64,000 nucleotides of DNA, taken from the NCBI RefSeq assembly GCF_021603585.1, contig NZ_BQHI01000002.1:62001-126000 (forward strand). Direction: 5' to 3'. Position numbers and translations under genes: made by a program. The DNA is from Pseudomonas sputi (GTDB lineage Bacteria; Pseudomonadota; Gammaproteobacteria; Pseudomonadales; Pseudomonadaceae). The notes under the pieces are model-generated. The model had not been told where the DNA came from and ran no database searches. It was given only the letters and a program-made list of their open reading frames with translations. How positions within the stretch are numbered: position 1 is the first letter of the stretch; each line of letters opens with the position of its first letter. Positions 26,203 through 34,026 of the stretch are shown one piece after another.

Positions 26203-27335
26203 GCGAACGCTCCTAGGTAGGCCTCAGTATCTAGAGAGTTTCTACCGCTACCCTCTATCAATGGTCGAAATCCTTCTCTTTGATAAATTTCTGACATCTT
26301 TTTACCAATTGCACTAAGAAACTCTACGGAAGGTCGTTCTCTCGCACTGTATTGCGAGCCAGCATCTGGGTGAAATGCTGCCACTGCTGGAACTACGCCC
26401 ATCTGACCAAAGTATTCGATACCTTCTATGATTGACTCTAATGGCTCCATTCCGGCAACGAATCCGGCATATACGTTGCCGCGTCCGAGAGTTTCTACAG
26501 CGGCTTCAAAAGCTTCGAGGAAACGATCTCGAGTGTAGTCACGAGATTTGCCTGGGCATACTTCTGAAAAAAGGCCAGGGTTGAATACTTCCAGGCTCAT
26601 TGACATGTTATTGCCGACAGCCTTGAATTTTTCGAAAAGACGGAAATCTTTGGGTGGCATAGAAATCAAGTGGTAATCCAAGTGGTTATGTGCATTCTTT
26701 TCTTTTACTCTATTCAGCAAATCGATATGCATCTCATACCCTTTGTCGTAGTTAGGGATTGTACCTCCGTTCAATAATACCCTACGGTATCGGCTGCTCT
26801 CATCTTTGACAGCCATCGCTACTGCTTCTCCAGCAATGTCGCCTTTAATTCGCATTCTATGATCTGACAGACTTTCTCGAGCTGAACCCAGAGAGCAAAA
26901 TTTACACTCATGACCGTCATTGAAGTAATAGCAATGGCCGGGGGAGAAGATTCCAAGCGTAGAGTTTCCGTATATCGTCAGATGTTTTTCAAAGAACTCG
27001 CCATTGCTTAAAATTTTTCCGTAAGATTTAGGCCTGGCTGGAAACGTAATGTTAATGGTGTTTTTGTTGTAGCTTAGTGCGGGAGTATTTTGTTCTAAGA
27101 TGATTTTGTATTCTGAGTGTGGGTTGTAGTTGACGGCAGTAATGATATCTCCATCAAGAATAATTTCTTGTGGGGTTCGGATCGTTGGGTCGATTATGAC
27201 GCTGTCGCCTGTTCCGTATGCACGTCTTTTTTCAATATGATTCACCTCTGTTTGAAAATGCTCTAAGAAATCCCGGCTGAAATTAACGCCATTGGCCAGT
27301 ATGGATAGTTTCAATTTTGCTGTATCGAATAGCAT
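26199..27335 (-). CDS. Radical SAM enzyme with CX8CX2C cluster motif
   Basis: A 378-residue enzyme expected to bind a [4Fe-4S] cluster and cleave S-adenosylmethionine to start radical chemistry. About 130 residues precede the cluster. The cysteines are C135, C144 and C147 (CYYFNDGHECKFC), giving CX8CX2C rather than CX3CX2C. Downstream are VLLNGGTIPN (near 186), SLEVFNPGLFSEVCPGKSRDY (near 250) and AGFVAGMEPLES (near 292), resembling the glycine-rich and barrel strands of BioB/Elp3-like enzymes. I do not recognise the subfamily. A GGAAG ribosome site precedes the ATG, 23 bases after the phosphatase stop. Confidence 0.82.
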   Translation of the reverse strand: MLFDTAKLKLSILANGVNFSRDFLEHFQTEVNHIEKRRAYGTGDSVIIDPTIRTPQEIILDGDIITAVNYNPHSEYKIILEQNTPALSYNKNTINITFPARPKSYGKILSNGEFFEKHLTIYGNSTLGIFSPGHCYYFNDGHECKFCSLGSARESLSDHRMRIKGDIAGEAVAMAVKDESSRYRRVLLNGGTIPNYDKGYEMHIDLLNRVKEKNAHNHLDYHLISMPPKDFRLFEKFKAVGNNMSMSLEVFNPGLFSEVCPGKSRDYTRDRFLEAFEAAVETLGRGNVYAGFVAGMEPLESIIEGIEYFGQMGVVPAVAAFHPDAGSQYSARERPSVEFLSAIGKKMSEIYQREGFRPLIEGSGRNSLDTEAYLGAFA

Positions 27336-27358
27336 GATTCGGCTTCCAGTTAATTGCG

Positions 27359-28195
27359 CTACAAGAATATTGTTATTAGACTTTCTGAAGATAGTGCAAT
27401 CAATGTTCCATTATCCTTCAGCGCTTCTGCGGATGGCGGTAAGCAATGCCTTAAGTGACCTTTGTCATCGAATAATGCTCCGCCTGACTCTGTCAAAATA
27501 AGTTTTGCCGCCGCAATATCACAGCTTCTCTCATGTCCAGGTGAACCGATATCAATAAACGCATCAAGAACCCCAGCAGCAATCAGGCAGATTTCCAACG
27601 AAGAGCAAGAGTAAACACGCACTTTGTCCGCTGACCATAAAAGCCGTTCTATTTTATGTCTTTCTTTACTGCCACGAGGACGGTGAAATGAAAGTCGCAT
27701 TTGTTCCAATGATTCGGTTTTTCGTGTGTTTAACCGTTTCACAATTATTGCGGACTGAAGATACGCTCCTTCACCAAGTGCAGCGGTATAGACTAAATCT
27801 CTAGAGATGTCGTAAATCCATCCAAATACGTACTCATCACCATGATAGATGGCAACACTAGATGTGTAGTTCGGGAAACCCATAAGCGCATTGTGTGTGC
27901 CATCTAGGGGGTCAATCAGAGCGTAGAGGTCACCGTGATCTCCAATTGTTATTGGTGAAGTGCTTTCTTCTGAGTAAATTGTCATTTTAATACGAGATTT
28001 TGACAAGCAGCTAAAGAGTATGTTTTGGCAATCTATGTCGTATTGTGTTTGGTTGAAATGCTGGTTTGTGTTGGTTTTGTTAAACTCTGGAAGAGTGGAC
28101 AATGTGCCGGCCCAATAGCGCCGTAACTGCTTTCTGGCTTCATAAAGACTTGCTTCCAGTTCTGGAATGTATTCGCGCTTGAATAGTGCTCTCAT
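27359..28195 (-). CDS. Inositol-monophosphatase-like phosphatase
   Basis: A 278-residue Mg2+-dependent phosphatase of the IMPase / CysQ / FBPase superfamily. Metal ligands are all visible: E76-E77 in YSEES, D95 and D98 in IDPLDGTHNALMGFP, and D226 in CDIAAAKLILTESGG. Possible substrates are a sugar phosphate, inositol phosphate or nucleotide 3'-phosphate; CysQ-like action on a nucleotide would suit the neighbours. There is no signal peptide. The ATG overlaps the stop of the upstream phosphoribosyltransferase-like gene by four bases, so translation is coupled. Confidence 0.85.
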   Translation of the reverse strand: MRALFKREYIPELEASLYEARKQLRRYWAGTLSTLPEFNKTNTNQHFNQTQYDIDCQNILFSCLSKSRIKMTIYSEESTSPITIGDHGDLYALIDPLDGTHNALMGFPNYTSSVAIYHGDEYVFGWIYDISRDLVYTAALGEGAYLQSAIIVKRLNTRKTESLEQMRLSFHRPRGSKERHKIERLLWSADKVRVYSCSSLEICLIAAGVLDAFIDIGSPGHERSCDIAAAKLILTESGGALFDDKGHLRHCLPPSAEALKDNGTLIALSSESLITIFL

Positions 28196-29244
28196 ACCGA
28201 TTTCTCAGATATTAATTGCGTGTGCCAGTTTTCCCGATTGAGTTTAGAAGCGTAGACTTTTACGTCGAATAGTTTTCCTGCGTAAACGGCGTAGTCTGCA
28301 CTCATAAAGGCGCTGAAGGTTTTGGGGGAAAGTGCTAGTGTTTTAACTTCGAAGTTGTAACCGAGTTTCTTTCTGATCATATTCGCCGCTTGCCTTAGGC
28401 TTCCGCCGGTATAGGCCTTGTCTATAACCAGCCATGAATCATTCGACGAAGTTATATGAGGGAATATGTCTAGAAAATTTTCATCTCTAGCTAGAAGGCT
28501 CGGGTCATTTTGGCGATGGATTTCAGAGAAAAATATATCTGTATCTTTGGTAGCTGCCAGGTATCCAAGTGCAAGTGGTAGGCCGGCTGATAATAAAAAA
28601 AGCTTGTTTTTTGATATGTTTTTGATTTTTAGCCAGATAGAGTGGTCGTCATAGATGTATCTGGTATTGAGAGCAAGACTGCTATCCCAGTGTTCATGAG
28701 AAATGTATTTGCTGTAGAAGGCGCAGAATTTATTGTGGAAATCCAAGGTTTCATTATCAGTATCTATTAGCAGTCTGGTTTTTGTAAGGCCTCTATTCGT
28801 TGGCTTTACGCAGGGAAAAGGCTGATGGGATGTCGCGAGTGCTTCTTTAATCAGAGCGCTCTTGAAATCCAATAATTTGGCCTTGGAAGGTCCTGACACG
28901 GCTAGTTCTGGTGAGAGACCATCTCCCTTTATCTTGCAAATGTCAGATGATTGTAATTGGGTTGTCCTAGAGTTTAAGTACTCCCATATTCGTATTATCT
29001 CTTCGTCTGACATACCATCATAAATTGGGTCGAGGTTACTCAAGTCGCAAACCATGACTTCCGGATGGCGAAGTTCAAAGGAAGCTCTCTGGAGATGGCA
29101 CCCGCTCATTAGCGCTTTGCGGTAAGCGTAATAATCACTGGTTTGTAAACCGGTCAGAGTTCTCCATGCGTGATGCTCGCTAATAATGGTTGTGGAATTT
29201 AAGTGCGAGTTGTAGAGCAAAGGTAACGCGCTGGCATGATTCAT
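28192..29244 (-). CDS. Phosphoribosyltransferase-like protein
   Basis: A 350-residue protein whose C-terminal third looks like a type I phosphoribosyltransferase. LVIDKAYTGGSLRQA (near residues 272-286) corresponds to the PRPP-binding loop, and LLSAGLPLALGYLAA (near 217) resembles the pyrophosphate loop. The first 200 residues are not recognised and may be a separate base- or acceptor-binding domain. In the usual PRPP loop two acidic residues precede the Thr-Gly; here the loop has a single Asp and Lys-Ala-Tyr, so catalysis is probable but not certain. A longer frame from a TTG at 29298 is possible. Confidence 0.68.
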   Translation of the reverse strand: MNHASALPLLYNSHLNSTTIISEHHAWRTLTGLQTSDYYAYRKALMSGCHLQRASFELRHPEVMVCDLSNLDPIYDGMSDEEIIRIWEYLNSRTTQLQSSDICKIKGDGLSPELAVSGPSKAKLLDFKSALIKEALATSHQPFPCVKPTNRGLTKTRLLIDTDNETLDFHNKFCAFYSKYISHEHWDSSLALNTRYIYDDHSIWLKIKNISKNKLFLLSAGLPLALGYLAATKDTDIFFSEIHRQNDPSLLARDENFLDIFPHITSSNDSWLVIDKAYTGGSLRQAANMIRKKLGYNFEVKTLALSPKTFSAFMSADYAVYAGKLFDVKVYASKLNRENWHTQLISEKSV

Positions 29245-29321
29245 GTTTGGAGTCTCACGAAAATGCAATCGGTTAGGTGCTTTAACTTGCGTTGTCAATT
29301 GGTAAAGGCGTGATCAAGTAT

Positions 29322-30629
29322 CTAAGGTTTACCTATTGGTTGGCTGCTGTGTGTTTTCAATAAAAATATCAATCGCCAAAACATTGTCAGCATTAGAATG
29401 AATGAGCAGATTATTAAGGTTATAAATATAGAATGTATGTTGCGGTAAAAATTTAGAAGAATTGCGCAAAGGGCAATGCCAAAAATGTTCAACGTCAGAA
29501 TGGTTAGAAGTGTGGGAGCCCAGAAATCGTCCATGCTCCTCAAAATCGTCCTGGTTAAAACATAGACGAACTCAAAAGCTAAAAACGGAATCGAGTAAAG
29601 AGTATTGGTTTCAATTAGTTTTCTGATCGTTGAATCTGATGTATAGGTCATGGAAATGTTTTCTTTCCAAACGACACTGGCTAGCAAAAAGGGCGTTAGT
29701 GCTAATAGGCCTGCTTTTAGGCCTTGGATATACGTTTTTTTTAGTGATCCTAAATCCCTCTTGGTAAAGTGACGGGCGGTGATAAGCCCCGTCGCATTTC
29801 CTATTCCAATTGATACCATATATATGATGCTTATAAAGTGTAGTGAGGCTTGGTAGGCGGATAAATTGTTTTCACCTAAGTTTTTCGAAATGAATGATAA
29901 GATGAAAAATAGAAAGCTTTCACCTCCAAAGCATAAGGCCATTGGCAAGCCTCGAGCTATATACTTAAGATACTGTTCTTTCGGTATTTGTATGGCTTTT
30001 TGAAAGTTGTTGATGTACAGGTGGATTTTAGAGTTGAAGTAGAAGAGTGCGAGAGTAGCGAAAGCACATCGTAAGCAAGAATATATGAGTATGAAGTCAG
30101 GTAGCGTGATTGCCGAGTTCGTGTTGATCAAGATTATGCAGGCGGAACTGAGGCAAGTGTTAAATGTCCACGTATAGATTACTTCATAGTGTGTTTTTTG
30201 AACTCCGTTAAAAAAGTTGAATATTGTAACCTGTAGATATATGGCTGGAATTGATAGGGATATTAACAGCAGTGCTTGGATGTCTTCCGTGTTGGTTAGG
30301 TTTGTCATTCGTGTAAGCGCGATTGTGTGCGCAAAAGAAATAATAAATATTATCAGGACTCCAAATAAAATCGAAAGCCTGAGTGATATTGTTATTTCGG
30401 ATTTTATGTTGTTGGTGTTTAGGTTGTTTGATCCTGCTATCTTGATTTGTGTTGGGGAAAAAAATCCGATACCGATGACAGTGATAAACGATATTGATGC
30501 CAAGGCGAATGAAGCGGAATCAAGTGAGTCAACAATAAAGTGGCCAGCGAAGGAAAAGTAGATCAGTGAAGCTGCCATGTCGCCCAATCTGGAGAATATG
30601 AGCGGAATTGCTATTTTGTAAATTTCCAT
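29322..30629 (-). CDS. MATE family efflux transporter
   Basis: A 435-residue membrane protein with about 12 spans and the two-fold repeat of MATE multidrug exporters. It begins MEIYKIAIPLIFSRLGDMAAS, the family's usual first helix. It lies second in the six-gene operon, 55 bases after the nucleotidyltransferase stop, so export of the pathway product or of an intermediate is the natural reading. A TTG 27 bases upstream could add nine residues. The sequence is AT-rich and full of Ile, Asn and Phe compared with native transporters in the window. Confidence 0.85.
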   Translation of the reverse strand: MEIYKIAIPLIFSRLGDMAASLIYFSFAGHFIVDSLDSASFALASISFITVIGIGFFSPTQIKIAGSNNLNTNNIKSEITISLRLSILFGVLIIFIISFAHTIALTRMTNLTNTEDIQALLLISLSIPAIYLQVTIFNFFNGVQKTHYEVIYTWTFNTCLSSACIILINTNSAITLPDFILIYSCLRCAFATLALFYFNSKIHLYINNFQKAIQIPKEQYLKYIARGLPMALCFGGESFLFFILSFISKNLGENNLSAYQASLHFISIIYMVSIGIGNATGLITARHFTKRDLGSLKKTYIQGLKAGLLALTPFLLASVVWKENISMTYTSDSTIRKLIETNTLYSIPFLAFEFVYVLTRTILRSMDDFWAPTLLTILTLNIFGIALCAILLNFYRNIHSIFITLIICSFILMLTMFWRLIFLLKTHSSQPIGKP

Positions 30630-30684
30630 AAGCGGGCCGCCAGCGAGAAGCACCAATTAACAAGTATGGCGTTGTAGAGACGCT

Positions 30685-31743
30685 TTATTCCCACTCTTTC
30701 AGTAAACTCAAAAGCGTCGGAGTGTTCTTTGCGGCAAAGTATTTTTTTCTGAAATAGTATTCGCACATTGAAACTTTGTGAGTGGTCTGCTTACGCTCAT
30801 TGAATTCATTGTCGAGGGCGGCAAGAGACTGTTCTGCAGTTGGATAGATTTTTGAGCTGTTTAGAATTTTTTCAATTTCTAAAAATAGCAGATCCATATA
30901 TTTGAGGGTTTCTTGAATGTAAGATCTGCATTCGTCTCTTGTGCTGGCACCTTGTCTGGCTAGTGCGAAGAATTTGCTCTTGATCTCATCAAATCCTTCG
31001 ATGCGGTACATGTTTGAGTATATCCACTTGTAATGTTTGTTTGTTGTGCCCGTAAGATAGGTAAAGCTCATTGTGGTTTTAAACATCATGTCTCGAGCTA
31101 TCTCGCAACCCATCCATAGATTTTCTGATTGCCAGCAACCTTGAACATCCTGGAAAGCATAAAACACTGGAAGTTTTTCTCGGTGAGCTAAGTAAATATG
31201 TTTCTCCACGGGGATTCTTGATTTAAGTTTAAGGAATTTTTCATCGTTATTCAGAGCATGCCCGATTATTAGTCTATGGATTACATTGTTTTCTGTATTC
31301 GTCAAAGCAGGAGCGTAAAGAAAACGCTGGTCGGAGGCGATTTCTTCAAATGCTTGTTCGATTTTGAAAAATATATTATCTATTTCTGAGTATGTTACAT
31401 AGTCGGCATCAATGTGAATGCTGGTATCACCGTAGAAGTCTGTTGTATTGTGAACTTCTTCATCTTTAGTGATGTGGCGATAATTAATGTCGGTAACAAA
31501 CGCATGTCCGATGTGTTCCATGTTTTTCGCTTTCGGACGTTTTTCACAAATGACAATGCAGTCGATATCAGAATGAATTGTTCCGATCCCCTCAATTAAA
31601 GAGCCTGAAACAATCAGTGTGCTTGTGTGCTCCAAGTATGCTTTATCGAGTAAATAGCTTTTTGGTAATGATAATTTCCCATCCAATATTGTTATGTTGT
31701 TCTCAGAAATTGAGGATTTTGATGTTTTTATTAAGGTTTCCAT
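30685..31743 (-). CDS. Nucleotidyltransferase (GSx10DxD, minimal-NTase / KNTase-like)
   Basis: A 352-residue protein, first gene of the operon. The nucleotidyltransferase signature is VSGSLIEGIGTIHSDID: G47-S48 and D59-x-D61, with a third acidic strand at D112-x-D114 (HIDADYV). The rest (residues 150-300) is helical, as in aminoglycoside nucleotidyltransferases. It may adenylylate a small molecule, either as a tailoring step or for self-protection. An AGGA ribosome site sits before the ATG. It lies beside a short leader region carrying a candidate promoter. Confidence 0.75.
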   Translation of the reverse strand: METLIKTSKSSISENNITILDGKLSLPKSYLLDKAYLEHTSTLIVSGSLIEGIGTIHSDIDCIVICEKRPKAKNMEHIGHAFVTDINYRHITKDEEVHNTTDFYGDTSIHIDADYVTYSEIDNIFFKIEQAFEEIASDQRFLYAPALTNTENNVIHRLIIGHALNNDEKFLKLKSRIPVEKHIYLAHREKLPVFYAFQDVQGCWQSENLWMGCEIARDMMFKTTMSFTYLTGTTNKHYKWIYSNMYRIEGFDEIKSKFFALARQGASTRDECRSYIQETLKYMDLLFLEIEKILNSSKIYPTAEQSLAALDNEFNERKQTTHKVSMCEYYFRKKYFAAKNTPTLLSLLKEWE

Positions 31744-31794
31744 TTTAGATGTCCTGTGTACTTAAATTTTCTGTAAACCTCGCTCATGAGGAAA

Positions 31795-31823
31795 CCCTAG
31801 TTTTTACTTGGGTGTTTCGTCAA
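31795..31823 (-). promoter_or_regulatory. Weak candidate promoter of the six-gene operon
   Basis: On the minus strand TTGACG (31823-31818) could be a -35 hexamer. After 17 bases comes CTAGGG, which is a poor -10, so this call is tentative. It is 52-80 bases before the operon's first start codon. Confidence 0.2.
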
Positions 31824-31909
31824 TATTTGGATCCAGAATCGGAAGAGCCCTACAAGTTATTGAAGGGCGAGAATGTTTTTGGTGAAGGAAAAATCTTTTT
31901 ATATAAGTT

Positions 31910-31947
31910 AGCTCCTACAGATGGTTTCCACAGAATCTGTAGGAGCT
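31910..31947. terminator. Perfect 13-base-stem hairpin at the island edge
   Basis: AGCTCCTACAGAT and ATCTGTAGGAGCT pair around a 12-base loop. It lies 17 bases after the PPOX stop (its transcript runs leftward) and just before the operon leader, so it could end that transcript; the GTAGGAGC core also appears in REP sequences of fluorescent pseudomonads. No strong T-run is present. Confidence 0.55.
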
Positions 31948-31964
31948 TTGGCTAAGATGTTTTC

Positions 31965-32570
31965 TTAATAGAGACTATCGCGCACTCTGATCGGGGCTTC
32001 GCGATCATAAGCCTCGGCATCAAACTGCCCATCATTCAGCCGCTTGTGAAACGCACCCGCCGTCGGCAGCGCCGAGCGCGGCAAGTGGGTTTCAGGGTTC
32101 CACGCATCCGAACGCACGAATGCCTTGGAGCAATGAAAGAACGCCGCCTCCACCGTCACCAGCAACACCGTGCGCGCCGGTTTGCCATTCACCGCGAAGC
32201 TTTCCAGCAACTCGGGGTCAGCGCTGATGGTCGCCGTACCGCTGACCCGCAATGTCTCGCCGATCCCCGGAATGATGAACAGCAGCGATACCCGCGGATC
32301 GTGCAGCACGTTGCGCAAGGTATCGATGCGGTTGTTGCCGGGGCGATCCGGCAGGGCCAGGGTGCGCTCGTCGATGATCCGCACAAACCCCGGCGCATCG
32401 CCGCGCGGGGAACCGTCGATGCCATCGGCGCCCACCGAGCTGACAATCACCAGCGGCGAGACCCGGACCATCGTCTGATAGTCCTCGTTGAGAAAACCGA
32501 TCTGTTTGCGCACCGCCCGCTCGTGGGGCCGTCCGTAGATGGCTTGCAGCGCTTCGATTGAATCGATCAT
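31965..32570 (-). CDS. PPOX-type FMN-dependent flavoprotein (MSMEG_1061-like)
   Basis: A 201-residue split-barrel flavoprotein of the pyridoxamine 5'-phosphate oxidase superfamily. Typical pieces are VIVSSVGADGIDGSPRGDAPGFVRI (residues 42-66), LPDRPGNNRIDTLRNVL (near 74), and KAFVRSDAWNPE near the C-terminus. Members use FMN or F420 for redox reactions of unknown substrates. The start has a GAGGGAG ribosome site; a longer frame upstream is a shadow of the acetyltransferase gene. It is co-directional with that gene, 17 bases away. Confidence 0.83.
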   Translation of the reverse strand: MIDSIEALQAIYGRPHERAVRKQIGFLNEDYQTMVRVSPLVIVSSVGADGIDGSPRGDAPGFVRIIDERTLALPDRPGNNRIDTLRNVLHDPRVSLLFIIPGIGETLRVSGTATISADPELLESFAVNGKPARTVLLVTVEAAFFHCSKAFVRSDAWNPETHLPRSALPTAGAFHKRLNDGQFDAEAYDREAPIRVRDSLY

Positions 32571-32587
32571 CGTTGCTCCCTCGACGA

Positions 32588-33073
32588 TTAGAAGAACAAC
32601 CCCATGCGCCGCTCGTAACCGATGCGCCCCTTGTAGGCTTCGCCGCTGTCGACGAAACCGTACTTGGCGTACAGCGCAATCGCGGCGTCGTTGTCGGCGT
32701 CCACCGACAGTTCCAGCCCTTTGATGTCCGGCCAGGCCTGGCGCGCAACGTCCGGCAACGCCAGCAGGCAAGCCTTGCCATAACCCTTGCCCTGGGCGCG
32801 GTGATCGACCTGCAACGCATGCAGGGTGGCGCTGTGTTCATCGGCCCATTCCGGCAACACCGGCGGGCGTTTGAGCAGCAGGAACGCTACCGGCACGTCT
32901 TCGGCCAGCAGCGCAAAACCTTTCACGCCAGGACCGGGTTTCGACAGCAGCGTATGCAGGGCGCCGTGGATATCGCCGGAGAACTTGATCTGCTCGGCGT
33001 GGATTTCAATCGCTTCGACTTGCTGACGCTGCAAGGCGTTAAGGCTCTCGTACGGTACGAGTTTGGCTGACAC
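32588..33073 (-). CDS. GNAT family N-acetyltransferase
   Basis: A 161-residue acetyltransferase. The acetyl-CoA loop is DHRAQGKGYGKACLLAL (near residue 90), followed by a strand with LSVDADNDAAIALYAKYGFVDSG, the standard C-terminal GNAT pattern. No substrate can be assigned. It heads a two-gene unit with the PPOX flavoprotein and is divergent from the ECF42 operon. Confidence 0.85.
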   Translation of the reverse strand: MSAKLVPYESLNALQRQQVEAIEIHAEQIKFSGDIHGALHTLLSKPGPGVKGFALLAEDVPVAFLLLKRPPVLPEWADEHSATLHALQVDHRAQGKGYGKACLLALPDVARQAWPDIKGLELSVDADNDAAIALYAKYGFVDSGEAYKGRIGYERRMGLFF

Positions 33074-33150
33074 GGGAATTTCCTTTTTCCTACAAAGATG
33101 AGCCTCGGATTCTAGCGATTTTGTCTTCTTCGGAAATTTTTTGTTTCGGT

Positions 33151-33177
33151 TGTCGATCCGGCAAATCGCCGAACGAC
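33151..33177 (+). promoter_or_regulatory. ECF42-type promoter
   Basis: TGTCGA (33151-33156), then a 17-base spacer, then CGAC (33174-33177). This matches the bipartite ECF42 target (TGTCGA at -35, CGA or CGT then C at -10). It is 38 bases upstream of the first gene of the operon that encodes an ECF42-like sigma factor, so autoregulation is likely. Confidence 0.7.
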
Positions 33178-33215
33178 TAAGGGTGTCTTCACAACAAAAA
33201 ACACGGAGAAACCCT

Positions 33216-33641
33216 ATGAGTACGCAAGCGCAGATTCAAACTCTGATCGACACCTACCGCGAGGCGGTGATGACCAAGGATGTGGAAAAAGTCATGGCTC
33301 TGTACGCCGACGACATCCTTTCCTTCGATGCCATCAAGGCCCTGCAATTCAAGGGCAAACCGGCCTACCGCGCGCACTGGGTGGATTGCATGGAAATGTG
33401 CCCTGGCCCGCACATTTTCGAGTTCCACGAAATCGCCATCGAGACCGCCGACAACATCGCCTTCGCCCACTGGGTCGCCAATTGCGGCGGCACCAATGAA
33501 AAAGGCGAAACCCAGAGCTGCTGGATGCGCGTCACCGCCTGCTATCGGCAGATCGGCGGTGCGTGGAAAATTGTTCACGAGCACTGGTCGGCGCCGTTCG
33601 ACCCGATGAGCGGCGCGACCCTGTTCGATGTGAAACCCTGA
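33216..33641 (+). CDS. SnoaL/NTF2-like small protein
   Basis: A 141-residue protein of the NTF2-like (DUF4440/SnoaL) cone fold, starting MSTQAQIQTLIDTYREAVMTKDVEKVMALYADDILSFD in family style and ending with WKIVHEHWSAPFDP. Such proteins act as isomerases, hydratases or polyketide-shunt partners, or simply bind ligands. It is the first gene of the ECF42 operon, and a matching promoter lies upstream. The ribosome site is ACGGAG. The role in the stress circuit is unknown. Confidence 0.8.
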   Translation: MSTQAQIQTLIDTYREAVMTKDVEKVMALYADDILSFDAIKALQFKGKPAYRAHWVDCMEMCPGPHIFEFHEIAIETADNIAFAHWVANCGGTNEKGETQSCWMRVTACYRQIGGAWKIVHEHWSAPFDPMSGATLFDVKP

Positions 33642-33681
33642 TCTTCAGCCATAGTTGATCCGTCCGATTCAGGAGAACGCC

Positions 33682-34026
33682 ATGAAGTATTTATGCCTGG
33701 TCTACAGCGATGAACGCCTGCTGCATTCGTCGCCCGACAGCCCGGAAGACGCCGAGTGCTGGGCCTACGCCGAGTCGATCCAGGGCAGCGGCCGGATGGT
33801 CGCCGCCGAAGCGCTGGAGTCGGTGCAGACCGCCACCACGGTGCGCATGCGCAACGGCAAACTGTCGATCACCGACGGCCCGTTTGCCGAGACCAAGGAG
33901 CAGCTGGCCGGCTTCTACCTGATCGACGCGCGGGATCTCAACGAAGCGATTCAGGTCGCCGGCAACATTCCGGCGGCCCGGGTCGGCAGTGTCGAAGTGC
34001 GTCCCGTGCGCCAGTTGAATGTCTGA
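33682..34026 (+). CDS. YciI/DGPF-domain protein
   Basis: A 114-residue protein with the DGPF motif (TDGPFAETKEQLAGFYLID, near residues 64-82) of the YCII-related family. DGPF proteins are the conserved genomic partners of ECF42 sigma factors and may serve as an accessory or sensory component; their chemistry is unproven. The gene overlaps the sigma gene by eight bases, so the two are translationally coupled. The start MKYLCLV has an AGGAG site upstream. Confidence 0.88.
   Translation: MKYLCLVYSDERLLHSSPDSPEDAECWAYAESIQGSGRMVAAEALESVQTATTVRMRNGKLSITDGPFAETKEQLAGFYLIDARDLNEAIQVAGNIPAARVGSVEVRPVRQLNV

Noticed and set aside
26199-27335. Reading the radical SAM plus kinase pair as a prokaryotic viperin system
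   Set aside because: Viperins carry CX3CX2C and a characteristic core; this enzyme has CX8CX2C and a different layout, though the pairing with a nucleotide kinase is a suggestive parallel.
31749-31955. 68-residue plus-strand frame at the right edge of the AT-rich operon
   Set aside because: It overlaps the hairpin at 31910 and the probable operon promoter, has no ribosome site and no family resemblance.
25442-31964. Integrative element with integrase or tRNA attachment site around the AT-rich operon
   Set aside because: No integrase, transposase, tRNA or flanking direct repeat was found; transfer is inferred from composition only.
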